The notes under the pieces were generated by a model that worked only from the letters and a program-made list of their open reading frames with translations, made no database searches and was not told where the DNA came from. From assembly GCA_963850525.1 (NCBI GenBank), contig CAWKLQ010000008.1, positions 1,054,001 through 1,118,000 on the forward strand: a stretch of 64,000 nucleotides of DNA, written 5' to 3'. This stretch comes from JAEMQF01 sp963850525. GTDB taxonomy: Bacteria; Pseudomonadota; Gammaproteobacteria; Burkholderiales; Burkholderiaceae_C. Made by a program: the position numbers and the translations under genes. Position 1 is the stretch's first letter. Each line of letters begins with the position of its first letter. Positions 24,905 to 33,739 of the stretch are shown here, piece after piece.

Positions 24905-25867
24905 TCACTTCAGGTCGAGCTCCCAGACCTCGGCCACCAGGTCCAGGCCGAAGCTGTGGTGGGGTTCGGAGCTGATGCGCCGGTAGCCCGCCTTCTTGTA
25001 GATCGCGCGTGCGCCGACGAGGTGGCTTTGGGTCCACAGGCGCAGCCGCTTGTAGCCGGCGAAGCGCGCGAAGCGTTCGCACTCGGCGACGAGCTGCTGG
25101 CCGATGCCCAGACCGCGCGCAAAAGGTTCGACGAGCATCAGCCGCAGTTGCGCCACACCGGCCATCACCTTGCCGCTGCGCTCGTGGCGCGCGCGCACGA
25201 GGCAGGCGCAACCGGCGCTGCGGCTCGCGCCTCCCGGGCTCGGCAGCTCGGCGATCCAGCATGCTTCCAGGCGCGGGTCGAAGCGTTCGAGGAACTGCCC
25301 CGCGATCTTTGCGACCAGCGCTTCGAAGCTGCTGTCGTAGCCGAACTCCTGCGCGTAGAGCGCGCCGTGGCGCGACACGATCCAGCCGATGTCGCCCGGC
25401 CGGTGCGTGCGCAGCAGGTACGGCAGCGGCGCGTGCGCCGCAGAGGAATCGCCGAGCAAGGCCTCGATCGTCGCGGTGGCTTCGAGCAGGCGCGACTGGT
25501 CGGCCTCGCGCAAGTTCGACAACAGCGCCGCGGCGCGTTCGTGCGAGCGGCGATTCACCGGGGCGAACGCGCGCCGCCCCGTGCTACTCAGCGACAGCAA
25601 CGCGCGCCGCGCGTCGCCCGGCGCGGGCTTGCTCTCGAGCAGGCCGCGCGCCTTGAGCCCGCTGAGCAAGCGGCTCAGGTAGCCGGGGTCGATGTCCAGG
25701 CTGCGCGCCAGCTCGGCGGCGCCGGTGTGCGGGTGGTGCGCCAGCTCCCACAGCACGCGCGTCTGGGGCAGGCTGAAGCCGCTGCCGTAGGGCTGCTCCT
25801 GCAGCACGCCGATGCGCCGCGTGTAGAAGCGGTTGAAGGCGCGCAGCGCGTCGATGGATTCTTTCAC
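24905..25867 (-). CDS. MarR-type regulator fused to a GNAT acetyltransferase
   Basis: A 320-residue fusion. Residues ~1-145 form a MarR winged helix (TGAAELARSLDIDPGYLSRLL is the recognition region). Residues ~155-320 form a GNAT domain with the acetyl-CoA loop ARGLGIGQQLV and AIYKKAGYR. The fusion is a known bacterial architecture, but its acetyl acceptor is generally unknown. It starts with GTG at 25867 and lies divergent from an EamA transporter with a 22-bp inverted repeat between them, consistent with autoregulation and control of the transporter. Confidence 0.9.
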   Translation of the reverse strand: MKESIDALRAFNRFYTRRIGVLQEQPYGSGFSLPQTRVLWELAHHPHTGAAELARSLDIDPGYLSRLLSGLKARGLLESKPAPGDARRALLSLSSTGRRAFAPVNRRSHERAAALLSNLREADQSRLLEATATIEALLGDSSAAHAPLPYLLRTHRPGDIGWIVSRHGALYAQEFGYDSSFEALVAKIAGQFLERFDPRLEACWIAELPSPGGASRSAGCACLVRARHERSGKVMAGVAQLRLMLVEPFARGLGIGQQLVAECERFARFAGYKRLRLWTQSHLVGARAIYKKAGYRRISSEPHHSFGLDLVAEVWELDLK

Positions 25868-25876
25868 GGCGGATAA

Positions 25877-25898
25877 TTGTCAACTTGTCAGTTGCCAA
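25877..25898. promoter_or_regulatory. Candidate MarR operator TTGNCAACT-N4-AGTTGNCAA
   Basis: Nine-base arms, symmetric except for the N, around a 4-bp centre, 9 bp upstream of the MarR-GNAT start and 36 bp upstream of the divergent EamA start. Size and symmetry are typical of MarR-family sites. Confidence 0.68.
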
Positions 25899-25934
25899 AA
25901 GCAATGATATGCGGACGCCTGAACCTTTCGGTGC

Positions 25935-26870
25935 ATGATCACGCCAATGCTCTCGAACTTCTCCGCGGCGTCGCTGGCACGCCGCGCGGCGCACTGGAAC
26001 CCCACGACGCGCGGCCTGCTCTGGGTCTGCGCCGCGGGCCTGCTGTTCAGCGTGCTGAACACCTTGATGCGCGTGCTCGCGTCGCAAGTGGATCCGTTCC
26101 AGTCGCAGTTTCTGCGCTATTTCTTCGGCCTCGTGCTGCTGCTGCCTATCGTGCTGCACCGCGGGGTCAGGAGCTTCTGGCCGCGCCAGGTGGGCGGCCA
26201 GTTCGCGCGCGGGGCGTTTCACACCCTGGGCCTGTGCCTGTGGTTCATCGCGCTGCCGAAAATCCCGCTCGCCGACATGACGGCGATCGGCTTCACGACG
26301 CCGCTGTTCATCATGGTGGGCGCCTACCTGTTCTTTCGCGAGGCGATGCGCTGGGAGCGCTGGGCCGCCACGGCGGTGGGGTTGGCCGGCGTGCTCATCG
26401 TCGTCGGGCCGCAGCTTTCGGGAAGCGGCGGCGGCTATCACCTGGTGATGCTCGCCTCGGCGCCGATCTTCGCCGTGTCGTTCCTGCTCACCAAGGCGCT
26501 GACGCGCTACGAAGGCGCCGGCGTGATCATCGTCTGGCAGGCGCTCACGGTGTCGCTGTTCAGCCTGCCGCTGGCGCTGCTGCATTGGCAGTCGCTCAGC
26601 AACCTGCAGTGGCTGGAATTTGCCGGGTGCGGCCTGCTCGGCAGCGCTGGCCACTATTGCCTGACACGCTCCTTTGCCGCGGCCGACATCTCGGCAACGC
26701 AGTCGGCGAAGTTCCTCGACCTGATCTGGTCGGCGCTGATGGGCTGGCTGGTGTTTGCCGACGTGCCCAGCGAATCGACGCTGATCGGCGGCACCCTCAT
26801 CAGCGCGGCGACGATCTGGGTCGCGCGGCGCGAGTCGAGCAGTACGCGGTCGATCGACGACGCGCCTTGA
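25935..26870 (+). CDS. EamA/DMT-family transporter
   Basis: A 311-residue ten-span transporter. Two EamA repeats are visible; FHTLGLCLWFIALPKIPLADMTAI marks the second half of repeat 1 and GSAGHYCLTRSFAAADISATQ that of repeat 2. Relatives export amino acids, purines or other metabolites. It is divergent from the MarR-GNAT fusion and separated by the operator-like palindrome, so it is the probable regulated target. A small TGAGGGCA/TGCCTCA hairpin (26868-26888) spans the convergent stops at its 3' end. Confidence 0.87.
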   Translation: MITPMLSNFSAASLARRAAHWNPTTRGLLWVCAAGLLFSVLNTLMRVLASQVDPFQSQFLRYFFGLVLLLPIVLHRGVRSFWPRQVGGQFARGAFHTLGLCLWFIALPKIPLADMTAIGFTTPLFIMVGAYLFFREAMRWERWAATAVGLAGVLIVVGPQLSGSGGGYHLVMLASAPIFAVSFLLTKALTRYEGAGVIIVWQALTVSLFSLPLALLHWQSLSNLQWLEFAGCGLLGSAGHYCLTRSFAAADISATQSAKFLDLIWSALMGWLVFADVPSESTLIGGTLISAATIWVARRESSSTRSIDDAP

Positions 26871-26885
26871 GGGCAAACTGCTGCC

Positions 26886-27341
26886 TCAGTGCTTGTGTTC
26901 GCTGCCCGTGTTGAGCGCCTTCACCGGGGCGCTGACGGCAATCGTCTCGCGCTTCCCATCCTTGCCTTCGATCACCAGCGTCAGCGCGATGCGCTCGCCC
27001 GGCTTGGCCTGCTGCTTCAAGTCCATCAGCATGACGTGGTAACCGCCGGGCTTGAGGTCCACCGCCTTGCCCGCCGGCAAGTCGACGCTGGCGACCGCGT
27101 TCATCTTCATCATGTCGCCCTGCATGCTCATTTGATGGATCTCGACCATGCCGGCCGCCGGCGACGCCACGGCGACGAGCTTGCCGCCCTGCGTGGACAT
27201 GATCTGCATGAAGGCGCCTGTCGCTTTTTGCTGCGCGACGGTGCCGCGCACCCAGGCGTCCTTCACGACGGTCTGCGCGCTGACCAGCTGCGCCGCGAGG
27301 GACAGGCCGGCCAGGACAAGGAGGCGATTCACTGAGTTCAT
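26886..27341 (-). CDS. Periplasmic copper chaperone PCu(A)C
   Basis: A 151-residue protein with a signal peptide ending near residue 22 (LVSAQ). The Cu(I) ligand pattern H-x-M and H-x-M is present as HQMSM and, about 40 residues later, HVMLM, separated by the extra methionines of QGDMMKMN. The family delivers copper to cytochrome c oxidase or scavenges periplasmic copper. Partners such as Sco1 are not adjacent. The ATG at 27341 was chosen because it opens the signal peptide. The C-terminus is His-rich (SEHKH), which may add metal binding. Confidence 0.92.
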   Translation of the reverse strand: MNSVNRLLVLAGLSLAAQLVSAQTVVKDAWVRGTVAQQKATGAFMQIMSTQGGKLVAVASPAAGMVEIHQMSMQGDMMKMNAVASVDLPAGKAVDLKPGGYHVMLMDLKQQAKPGERIALTLVIEGKDGKRETIAVSAPVKALNTGSEHKH

Positions 27342-27430
27342 GCGATTTCCCGTGGAGGTGAATGCATCAGGTGCGCAGGGACGCCTGGCACGGCTGGGTG
27401 CATGCGCGAATTCTAGGAGAGCCTCGGTAC

Positions 27431-27493
27431 ATTCTGGGGTCCGAACCCAAAGGCTTTCCTGACCCTCGGGAAACAAAGCAAGGTACCCAGAAT
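27431..27493 (+). promoter_or_regulatory. Inverted repeat enclosing the PfkB kinase start codon
   Basis: ATTCTGGG (27431-27438) can pair with CCCAGAAT (27486-27493), the latter containing the first two bases of the ATG at 27492. In mRNA the 8-bp stem would mask the start. It may be a chance match in GC-rich DNA, so confidence is low. Confidence 0.25.
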
Positions 27494-28430
27494 GATCGTC
27501 GTGTGCGGCGAAGCCCTGATGGACGTATTCGCAGCCGGCGACACGGCCAGCGGCGTGCGGCTCGACGCGCGTTTCGGCGGCTCGCCGTTCAACGTGGCGA
27601 TCGGGCTGGCGCGACTCGCGCAGCCGGTCGGATTTTTCGGTGCCCTGTCGAGCGGCTTTCTTGGCGACCGGCTACTCGCCGCGCTGCGCAGCGAGGGCGT
27701 GAACACGGCGTGCACCGCCCGGCTGGACGCACCCACGACGCTCAGCCTGGTGGGGCTGGATTCGCAAGGCGTGCCGAGCTACGCCTTCTACGCCGCGGGC
27801 GCGGCGGACCGGCTGCTGCCGCTGTCGGCCCTTGCCAAGGTCCCGCCGGCGCTGGCGTATCACTTCGGCAGCTACGCGATGGTCGTCGAGCCGGTCGCCG
27901 CGACGCAGCGCGCACTGATCGAGCGCGAGTCCGCGCGCAGCGTGATTGCCTATGACCCGAACATCCGGCTGAATGTCGAGCCTGATCTGGCGCGCTGGCG
28001 CCAGACGCTCGCGTGGATGTTGCCGCGCACGCACCTGCTGAAGGTCAGCGACGAAGACCTGAGCCTGCTCTTCCCCGGCGCCGATGTCGGCGAACTCGCC
28101 ACGGCGTGGCTCGCGCAAGGCGTGTCGGTCGTGGTCGTGACGCGCGGCGCCGATGGCGCGTCGGCGTGGACCGCAAAGCACCACGCGACTGCAGCGCCAG
28201 TGCCGGTGAATGTGGTGGACACCGTGGGTGCCGGCGACACGTTCCAGGCCGCCCTGCTCGCCGCGCTGGCCGAGCGTGAAATGCTCAACCGCGACGCGCT
28301 GCGCAGCCTGCACCGCAGCGCCCTCGACGAAGTTCTGCGCTTCGCCACGCAGGCTGCCGCGATCACCTGCTCGCGGCGCGGCGCCGACTCCCCGAGGCGC
28401 GCCGAGCTGCCGGGTTCTTTCGACACCTGA
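27492..28430 (+). CDS. PfkB-family carbohydrate kinase (fructokinase/KDG kinase-like)
   Basis: A 312-residue ribokinase-fold kinase. The N-terminal motif reads GGSPFNVAIGLARL and the C-terminal catalytic motif DTVGAGDTFQAALL, with the catalytic Asp in GAGD. YDPNIRLN supports a fructokinase or 2-keto-3-deoxygluconate kinase specificity. It is a single gene convergent with an aldo/keto reductase. A link to the sugar-acid locus is possible but is not shown by position. Confidence 0.9.
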   Translation: MIVVCGEALMDVFAAGDTASGVRLDARFGGSPFNVAIGLARLAQPVGFFGALSSGFLGDRLLAALRSEGVNTACTARLDAPTTLSLVGLDSQGVPSYAFYAAGAADRLLPLSALAKVPPALAYHFGSYAMVVEPVAATQRALIERESARSVIAYDPNIRLNVEPDLARWRQTLAWMLPRTHLLKVSDEDLSLLFPGADVGELATAWLAQGVSVVVVTRGADGASAWTAKHHATAAPVPVNVVDTVGAGDTFQAALLAALAEREMLNRDALRSLHRSALDEVLRFATQAAAITCSRRGADSPRRAELPGSFDT

Positions 28431-28507
28431 TTCGCGCCGAAGCCGGTGCCGCCAGGGCCGTCGCAGCCACCAAATCCAATTCAATTGAGTGCGAAGGGGA
28501 ATTTGTC

Positions 28508-29362
28508 TCAGAGCATCGCCAGCGGCAGCTTGCGCCGCGGCGCGGCGAAGGCCTTGTCAAGCTCGGCGAGTGTCGTCGCGTCGAGCTCAACTGACGCCGC
28601 GGCAAAGTTCTCGCGCAGATGCCTCTCCAGCACCGCTTTGGGCAGGGCGATCACGTCGCCGCGCGAGACCAGCCAGGCCAGCGCCACTTGTGCCGATGTT
28701 GCACCGAGCCGGGCAGCAATCGGCTGCAGCGCTGCCGAGCGCGCCAGCGCGCCCTGGTCGATCGGGCAATACGCCAGCGTCGCGATTCTCTGCTTGCGCT
28801 GCCAGGGCAACAGGTCGAACTCGACGCCGCGTGCGCTGAGCGAGTAGTAGACCTGGTTCGCCGCGCAGTTCTTGCCGTCGCGCAGCGCCCAGAGTGCGCT
28901 CATCTCGTCGGTGTCGAAATTGCTCACGCCCCAGTGGCGGATTCGCCCTTGCGCGCGCAACGCCTCGAACGCGGCGACGGTCTGATCGAGCGGGTGCGAG
29001 CCCGGCCAGTGCAGCAAATACAGATCGATCTGGTCCAGCCCCAGGCGCTTGCAACTCCGCTCGCATGCGGCCAACGTGCCGGCGCGGCTCGCGTTGTGCG
29101 GATAGACCTTGCTGACGATGAACAGCTGCTCGCGCGACACGGCGCCGCTGCGCAGCGCGTCATTCACGGCCTCGCCGAGCACCGTCTCGGCGCCGCCTTC
29201 GCCATACATCTCGGCGGTATCGAACAGGCGATACCCGATCTCGATGGCCAGGCGCACCGCCGCCACTTCGGCGGCCTTGGCGCGCGCCGCCTCGCCCATG
29301 TGCCAGGTTCCCAGGCCGAGCGCGGGAACGACCTCGCCGCTGCCCAATCGCACGGTCTTCAT
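28508..29362 (-). CDS. Aldo/keto reductase
   Basis: A 284-residue NAD(P)H-dependent TIM-barrel oxidoreductase. The catalytic tetrad is visible: Asp and Tyr in FDTAEMYGEG, Lys in IVSKVYPHN and His in LLHWPGS. The C-terminal ALPKAVLERHLREN is the cofactor-binding segment. Substrates are carbonyl compounds that cannot be specified. The DUF1428 gene upstream ends 10 bp from its start, on the same strand. Confidence 0.92.
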   Translation of the reverse strand: MKTVRLGSGEVVPALGLGTWHMGEAARAKAAEVAAVRLAIEIGYRLFDTAEMYGEGGAETVLGEAVNDALRSGAVSREQLFIVSKVYPHNASRAGTLAACERSCKRLGLDQIDLYLLHWPGSHPLDQTVAAFEALRAQGRIRHWGVSNFDTDEMSALWALRDGKNCAANQVYYSLSARGVEFDLLPWQRKQRIATLAYCPIDQGALARSAALQPIAARLGATSAQVALAWLVSRGDVIALPKAVLERHLRENFAAASVELDATTLAELDKAFAAPRRKLPLAML

Positions 29363-29372
29363 CGCGCCAGGC

Positions 29373-29735
29373 TCACAGTTGCACGATCGTCTTGAAGCCG
29401 CCCCAGAACATGCGCTTGCCGTCGAAGGGCATCGTGTCCGGGTTCATCATCGACGCCAGGCGCGGGTCTTTCATGACCAGCGCGTTGGTGCGGTCGCGCT
29501 GCTTGCGCGAGGTGTAGACGATCCATGAAAACACGACGACCTCGTCGTCTTCGAGTTTCACGCTTTGCGGGAACGACGTGAGCTTGCCCGGCTTCACGTC
29601 GTCCGCGACGTTCTCGCAGACCTGCAAGGCGCCGTGTTCGATCCACACTCTGGCGGCCTTGCGCGCCATGCGGCGGTACGCGGCGAGGTTTTTCTTCGGG
29701 ACCGGGACGACGAATCCGTCGACGTAATGGGCCAT
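29373..29735 (-). CDS. DUF1428 (YbaA-like) family protein
   Basis: A 120-residue protein starting MAHYVDGFVVPVPKKN, a typical opening of the ferredoxin-like DUF1428 family, with the conserved C-terminal segment MPFDGKRMFWGGFKTIV. The biochemical role of the family is unknown; a dimeric alpha-beta barrel similar to small monooxygenases is expected. CAGGAGAC lies just upstream of the ATG at 29735. It is probably co-transcribed with the aldo/keto reductase. Confidence 0.9.
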   Translation of the reverse strand: MAHYVDGFVVPVPKKNLAAYRRMARKAARVWIEHGALQVCENVADDVKPGKLTSFPQSVKLEDDEVVVFSWIVYTSRKQRDRTNALVMKDPRLASMMNPDTMPFDGKRMFWGGFKTIVQL

Positions 29736-29801
29736 GCGAGTCTCCTGGCGGGTTGCTTGTGCGCCAAGCATAGCGCCGCCTCGGCGCGGGTTGGCCGCGA
29801 C

Positions 29802-30479
29802 TCAATCGCCGGCGGCGAAGCTGTACGGCCCGCCACGATCGCGCGCGCGCTGGTACGCGGGCCGGGCGTGGATGCGCTGTAAAAAGGCGTGCAGCCGCGG
29901 CCGGCTCGCGTCCAGCCCGGCGCGCTGGCGCGCTGCCTCGAGCGGAAAACTCATCTGGATGTCGGCGGCGCTGAACTGCGCTCCGGCGAACCAGTCGCTG
30001 CGCCCGAGTTCGGCTTCCATGAAGTCGAGCTGGGCACGCAAATTCGGGTCGACGAACCCGGCGAGCACCTTGGCCGCGATACCGCGTGCGATGGGTCGCA
30101 CGAAAAATGGCATGGGCGCGCTCGCGATGCGGTTAAAGATCAGTTTCAGCAGCAGCGGCGGCATCGCCGAACCCTCGGCAAAATGCAGCCAGTAGCGGTA
30201 GCGCAAGTGTTCGTCGCTGCCAGGAGGTGGCATCAGGTGTGCGCCGCCATGGCGTTCCACCAGGTACTCGATGATTGCGCCCGACTCGGCAACCACCCGC
30301 GGCCCGTCGCTGATGACTGGCGACTTGCCGAGCGCATGCACGGCGCGCAGCTCGGGCGGCGCGAGCATGGTCTGCGGATCGCGCTTGTATTGGCGGATTT
30401 CGTAGGGGAGCGCGAGTTCTTCGAGCAGCCACAGGACACGCTGCGAGCGCGAGTTTTCGAGATGATGGACCGTGATCAT
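29802..30479 (-). CDS. Glutathione S-transferase family protein
   Basis: A 225-residue two-domain GST. The thioredoxin-like N-terminal half starts MITVHHLENSRSQRVLWLLEEL, with glutathione-contact segment KSPVI and ESGAIIEYLV, followed by the helical domain (about 90-225, with FSAADIQMSFPLEA). The SRSQR region takes the place of the catalytic Ser/Cys loop, as in bacterial beta/theta-like GSTs. Likely detoxification or stress role; no substrate clue from neighbours. Confidence 0.88.
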   Translation of the reverse strand: MITVHHLENSRSQRVLWLLEELALPYEIRQYKRDPQTMLAPPELRAVHALGKSPVISDGPRVVAESGAIIEYLVERHGGAHLMPPPGSDEHLRYRYWLHFAEGSAMPPLLLKLIFNRIASAPMPFFVRPIARGIAAKVLAGFVDPNLRAQLDFMEAELGRSDWFAGAQFSAADIQMSFPLEAARQRAGLDASRPRLHAFLQRIHARPAYQRARDRGGPYSFAAGD

Positions 30480-30610
30480 GGGAAGTCTGAATCCTCTGCG
30501 TCGCCAACGCCGACAAGCATACGCCGCAAGCGCCGGGTGCCCGCGAGTTGCCAATCGAACCGGCGCGCGCCACAGTACGCACTTCCGATCCAAGCCGACC
30601 CCCGCCTGCA

Positions 30611-31603
30611 ATGCCAACGCACCCAGTGATTCGCCACCCTGCAATCGTCGCGACGGCACTCGGCACGTTCGTCGGACTGATCGCCTGCACCCCACCCGCC
30701 ACCACGGCCTGGTCGGGTTACGCCGAAGGCGACTACGTCTACGTCGCTGCGCCGTTTGCCGGGCGGCTCATGTCGCTCGGCGCGTCGCGCGGCCAAACGG
30801 TGCAGCGTGGCGCGCTGCTCTTCACGCTGGACGCCGACAGCGAACACGCGGCGCGCGAAGAGGCGGCGGCGCGCGTGGCCAGTGCGCGGGCGCAGGCGGC
30901 GAACACCGACAAAGGCCGGCGCAGCGACGAGATCGCAGTGACGCAGGCGCAACTCGAACAGGCGCGCGCGCAGGCGGCGCTTGCGGCGAGCGAGCTCGAG
31001 CGCCAGCAGCAGCTGCTCGCGCAAGGTTTTGTCTCGGCGTCGCGCGTCGACGACGCGCGCTCCGCAGCGCAGTCGGCGCAGGCGCGGGTCGAGGAATTGA
31101 CTGCGGCGCTGCGCGTCGCGGCGCTGCCCGCGCGCAGCGACGAGCGCCGCGCCGCGCTCGCCGGCGCAAGCGCCGCCGAGCAGGCCTTGCAGCAGGCGCG
31201 CTGGCGCGAGCAGCAAATGCGCCAAAGCGCACCCGCCGACGCACGGATCAGCGAAACGTTCTTTCGCGTCGGCGAATGGGTCGGCGCCGGGCAACCGGTG
31301 CTCGCCCTGCTGCCGCCGGGGGCCACGAAGGCGCGCTTCTTCGTTCCCGAGTCCGAGCTCGCCGGCGTTGCCGTGGGCCAGAGCGTCGCCATTTCCTGCG
31401 ACGGCTGCGGCGCACCCCTCGCCGCGCGCATCGACTTCATCGCGACACAACCCGAGTACACGCCGCCCGTGATTTACTCGAATTCGCAGCGCGCGCGCCT
31501 CGTGTTCATGGTCGAGGCGCGGCCCGAAGCGAAGGACAGTTCGCGCTTGCGGCCGGGGCAGCCGGTCGACGTGCGGCGCGCGCCGGCAGCGGCGGCGCGA
31601 TGA
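30611..31603 (+). CDS. HlyD/YbhG-type membrane fusion (periplasmic adaptor) lipoprotein
   Basis: About 330 residues from the ATG at 30611. A signal segment ends in LIAC, which fits a lipobox, so it may be lipid-anchored. A split biotinyl-lipoyl domain (APFAGRL near residue 45) flanks an Ala-rich coiled coil (about 75-190), followed by a barrel domain with FRVGEWVGAGQPVLAL. It connects the ABC-2 exporter to the outer envelope. The stop overlaps the ATPase start (ATGA). An upstream in-frame ATG at 30548 would hide the signal peptide, so I reject it. Confidence 0.88.
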   Translation: MPTHPVIRHPAIVATALGTFVGLIACTPPATTAWSGYAEGDYVYVAAPFAGRLMSLGASRGQTVQRGALLFTLDADSEHAAREEAAARVASARAQAANTDKGRRSDEIAVTQAQLEQARAQAALAASELERQQQLLAQGFVSASRVDDARSAAQSAQARVEELTAALRVAALPARSDERRAALAGASAAEQALQQARWREQQMRQSAPADARISETFFRVGEWVGAGQPVLALLPPGATKARFFVPESELAGVAVGQSVAISCDGCGAPLAARIDFIATQPEYTPPVIYSNSQRARLVFMVEARPEAKDSSRLRPGQPVDVRRAPAAAAR

Positions 31604-32586
31604 GCGACGCCGCGCCGCGCCACGCCGCGTCGCCCGACGGCGAGTGGGCCATCGACGTGCGCGGCCTCACCAAACGTTATGACGGCCGCGCCGTCGTCGA
31701 CGCCGTGAGCTTGCGCGTGCGGCGCGGGCGAATCTGCGGTTTCCTCGGACCCAACGGCAGCGGCAAGACGACGACGATGCGCATGCTCTGCGGCCTGCTC
31801 AAACCCGACGCCGGCGAAGGCACGTGCCTGGGAATGGCGCTCGGAACGCACACCGACCAGATCCGCCGCGAAGTCGGCTACATGACGCAGAAGTTCGGCC
31901 TCTATGAAGACCTGTCGATCCGCGAGAACCTGGACTTCATCGCACGGCTCTACCAGCTTCCTCAACGCCGCGATGCAGTGGACAAGACGCTGGAGCGCCT
32001 GGGCCTCGCCGAACGCCAGAAGCAGCTCGCCGGCTCGCTCTCGGGCGGCTGGAAACAGCGCCTTGCCCTGGCCGCGTGCCTGATGCACGAACCGAAACTG
32101 CTGTTGCTCGACGAACCCACCGCAGGCGTGGACCCGAAAGCGCGGCGCGACTTCTGGGATCAGATCCACGCCCTGGCCGCGCAAGGCATCACGGTGCTCG
32201 TGTCCACCCACTACATGGACGAAGCCGAACGCTGCCACGAATTGATTTACATCGCCTACGGCAAGCTGCTCGCGCGCGGCACCGAGGCACAAATCATCAC
32301 CGACGCGGCGCTCAAGGTGTGGGCCGTGCAGGGGAACGGCTTGCACGCGCTGGTCGACCCTTTGAAGGCCGCGCAAGGCGTGCTCAGCGTCGCCGCGTTC
32401 GGCAACGCGCTGCACATCGCCGGGCAAGATGAGGCGCTTCTCGACGCCGCTGTCGCCCCCTGGCGCGACAACGCCGCGCTGACGTGGTCGCGCACTGACG
32501 CCAACCTCGAAGACGTCTTCATCAGCCTGATCGCCACCGCCAAAGACAACTTCGCCACCGATGCCGGCAAGGCGGCGCCGCGATGA
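31600..32586 (+). CDS. ABC-2 exporter ATPase
   Basis: A 328-residue ATPase with Walker A GPNGSGKTT, Q-loop MTQKFGLYEDLS, signature SGGWKQR, Walker B LLLLDEPTAGVDP and the switch His in VSTHYMDEAE. The last ~100 residues are an accessory domain as in YbhF. It is a single-ATPase form, whereas E. coli YbhF carries two fused ATPases. It overlaps both neighbours by 4 bp. Likely exports drugs or lipophilic compounds. Confidence 0.92.
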   Translation: MSDAAPRHAASPDGEWAIDVRGLTKRYDGRAVVDAVSLRVRRGRICGFLGPNGSGKTTTMRMLCGLLKPDAGEGTCLGMALGTHTDQIRREVGYMTQKFGLYEDLSIRENLDFIARLYQLPQRRDAVDKTLERLGLAERQKQLAGSLSGGWKQRLALAACLMHEPKLLLLDEPTAGVDPKARRDFWDQIHALAAQGITVLVSTHYMDEAERCHELIYIAYGKLLARGTEAQIITDAALKVWAVQGNGLHALVDPLKAAQGVLSVAAFGNALHIAGQDEALLDAAVAPWRDNAALTWSRTDANLEDVFISLIATAKDNFATDAGKAAPR

Positions 32587-33716
32587 ACGGCTTCTCGCTG
32601 CAGCGCCTGCTGGCGGTGTTCATCAAGGAATTCCAGCAGATGCTGCGCGACCGCATGACCTTCGCGATGGCGATCGGCGTGCCGGTGCTGCAACTCGTGC
32701 TGTTCGGCTACGCGATCAATACCGACCCGAAAGGCCTGCCCACGGCGATCGTCTCCGCCGATACCGGGCCGCTCGCGCGAAGTCTGTCCGCCGCGCTGCA
32801 GAACACCGGCTACTTTCGCATCACGCACCTGGCCGAGAGTGAAGCGTTAGGCGAAGCATTGATCGAGACCGGCGAAGTGCAGTTCATGATCGTCATCCCG
32901 AGCGATTTTTCGAAGCGCGTGATCCGCGGCGAAAAGCCTGCCGTGCTCGTCGCCGTGGACGCGACCGACCCATCGGCGTCAGGCAACGCGATCGCCGCGC
33001 TCGCGCAAGTCGCCAGCTCGGCGCTTGCGCGCGACTTGACCGGGCCGCTGCGCTCGCTGCAGGCTGCTGCGCCGCCGTTCGAGGTGCGTGTGCACCGCCG
33101 CTACAACCCCGAAGGTTTGTCGCGCTACAACATCGTCCCCGGCCTCATCGGCACGATCCTGACGATGACGATGGTCATGCTCACGGGTCTGGCGATGACG
33201 CGCGAACGCGAGCGCGGCACCATGGAAAACCTGCTCGCGACACCGGTGCGGCCGTTCGAGGTGATGGCGGGCAAGATCCTGCCCTACGTCGTGATCGGCT
33301 ACATCCAGCTGAGCGTGATCCTCGCCGCCGCGTGGCTGCTCTTCGAAGTGCCGATGGTCGGCAGCGTGCTGCTGCTCATGCTCATGATCGGCCTGTTCAT
33401 GCTCGCGAACCTGGCGATCGGCTTCACCTTCAGCACGATCGCTCGCAACCAACTGCAGGCGATGCAGATGACGTTCTTCTTCTTCCTGCCGTCGATGCTG
33501 CTGTCGGGATTCATGTTCCCGTTTCGCGGCATGCCGGTTTGGGCGCAAAACCTCGGCGAAGTGCTGCCGCTCACGCATTTCCTGCGCATCGTGCGCGGCA
33601 TCATGCTCAAGGGCAATGGCCTCGTGCAGGTGCTGCCTGAGCTGTGGCCGATGCTCGCGTTTCTGTTGGTTGCCGGGGCGGTGGCGTTGGCGAGGTACAG
33701 GCGCACGCTGGATTGA
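32583..33716 (+). CDS. ABC-2 type exporter permease (YbhS/YhhJ-like)
   Basis: A 377-residue permease with one N-terminal span, a ~130-residue extracytoplasmic domain and five C-terminal spans. The conserved ABC-2 segment RERERGTMENLLATPVRP lies near residue 210, and FPFRGMPVWAQ and LTHFLRIVRGI near residue 320. YbhFSR-type systems usually have two permeases; here the second is absent and the next DNA is a truncated cytochrome gene. A homodimer of this subunit would suffice mechanistically. Confidence 0.92.
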   Translation: MNGFSLQRLLAVFIKEFQQMLRDRMTFAMAIGVPVLQLVLFGYAINTDPKGLPTAIVSADTGPLARSLSAALQNTGYFRITHLAESEALGEALIETGEVQFMIVIPSDFSKRVIRGEKPAVLVAVDATDPSASGNAIAALAQVASSALARDLTGPLRSLQAAAPPFEVRVHRRYNPEGLSRYNIVPGLIGTILTMTMVMLTGLAMTRERERGTMENLLATPVRPFEVMAGKILPYVVIGYIQLSVILAAAWLLFEVPMVGSVLLLMLMIGLFMLANLAIGFTFSTIARNQLQAMQMTFFFFLPSMLLSGFMFPFRGMPVWAQNLGEVLPLTHFLRIVRGIMLKGNGLVQVLPELWPMLAFLLVAGAVALARYRRTLD

Positions 33717-33739
33717 GCCGCTGGTGCCGCGATCGAATC

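Noticed and set aside
27421..27491. A tRNA-like stretch (ggtccgaaccc) before the PfkB kinase gene
   Set aside because: No acceptor stem, D-arm or anticodon arm can be drawn around it.
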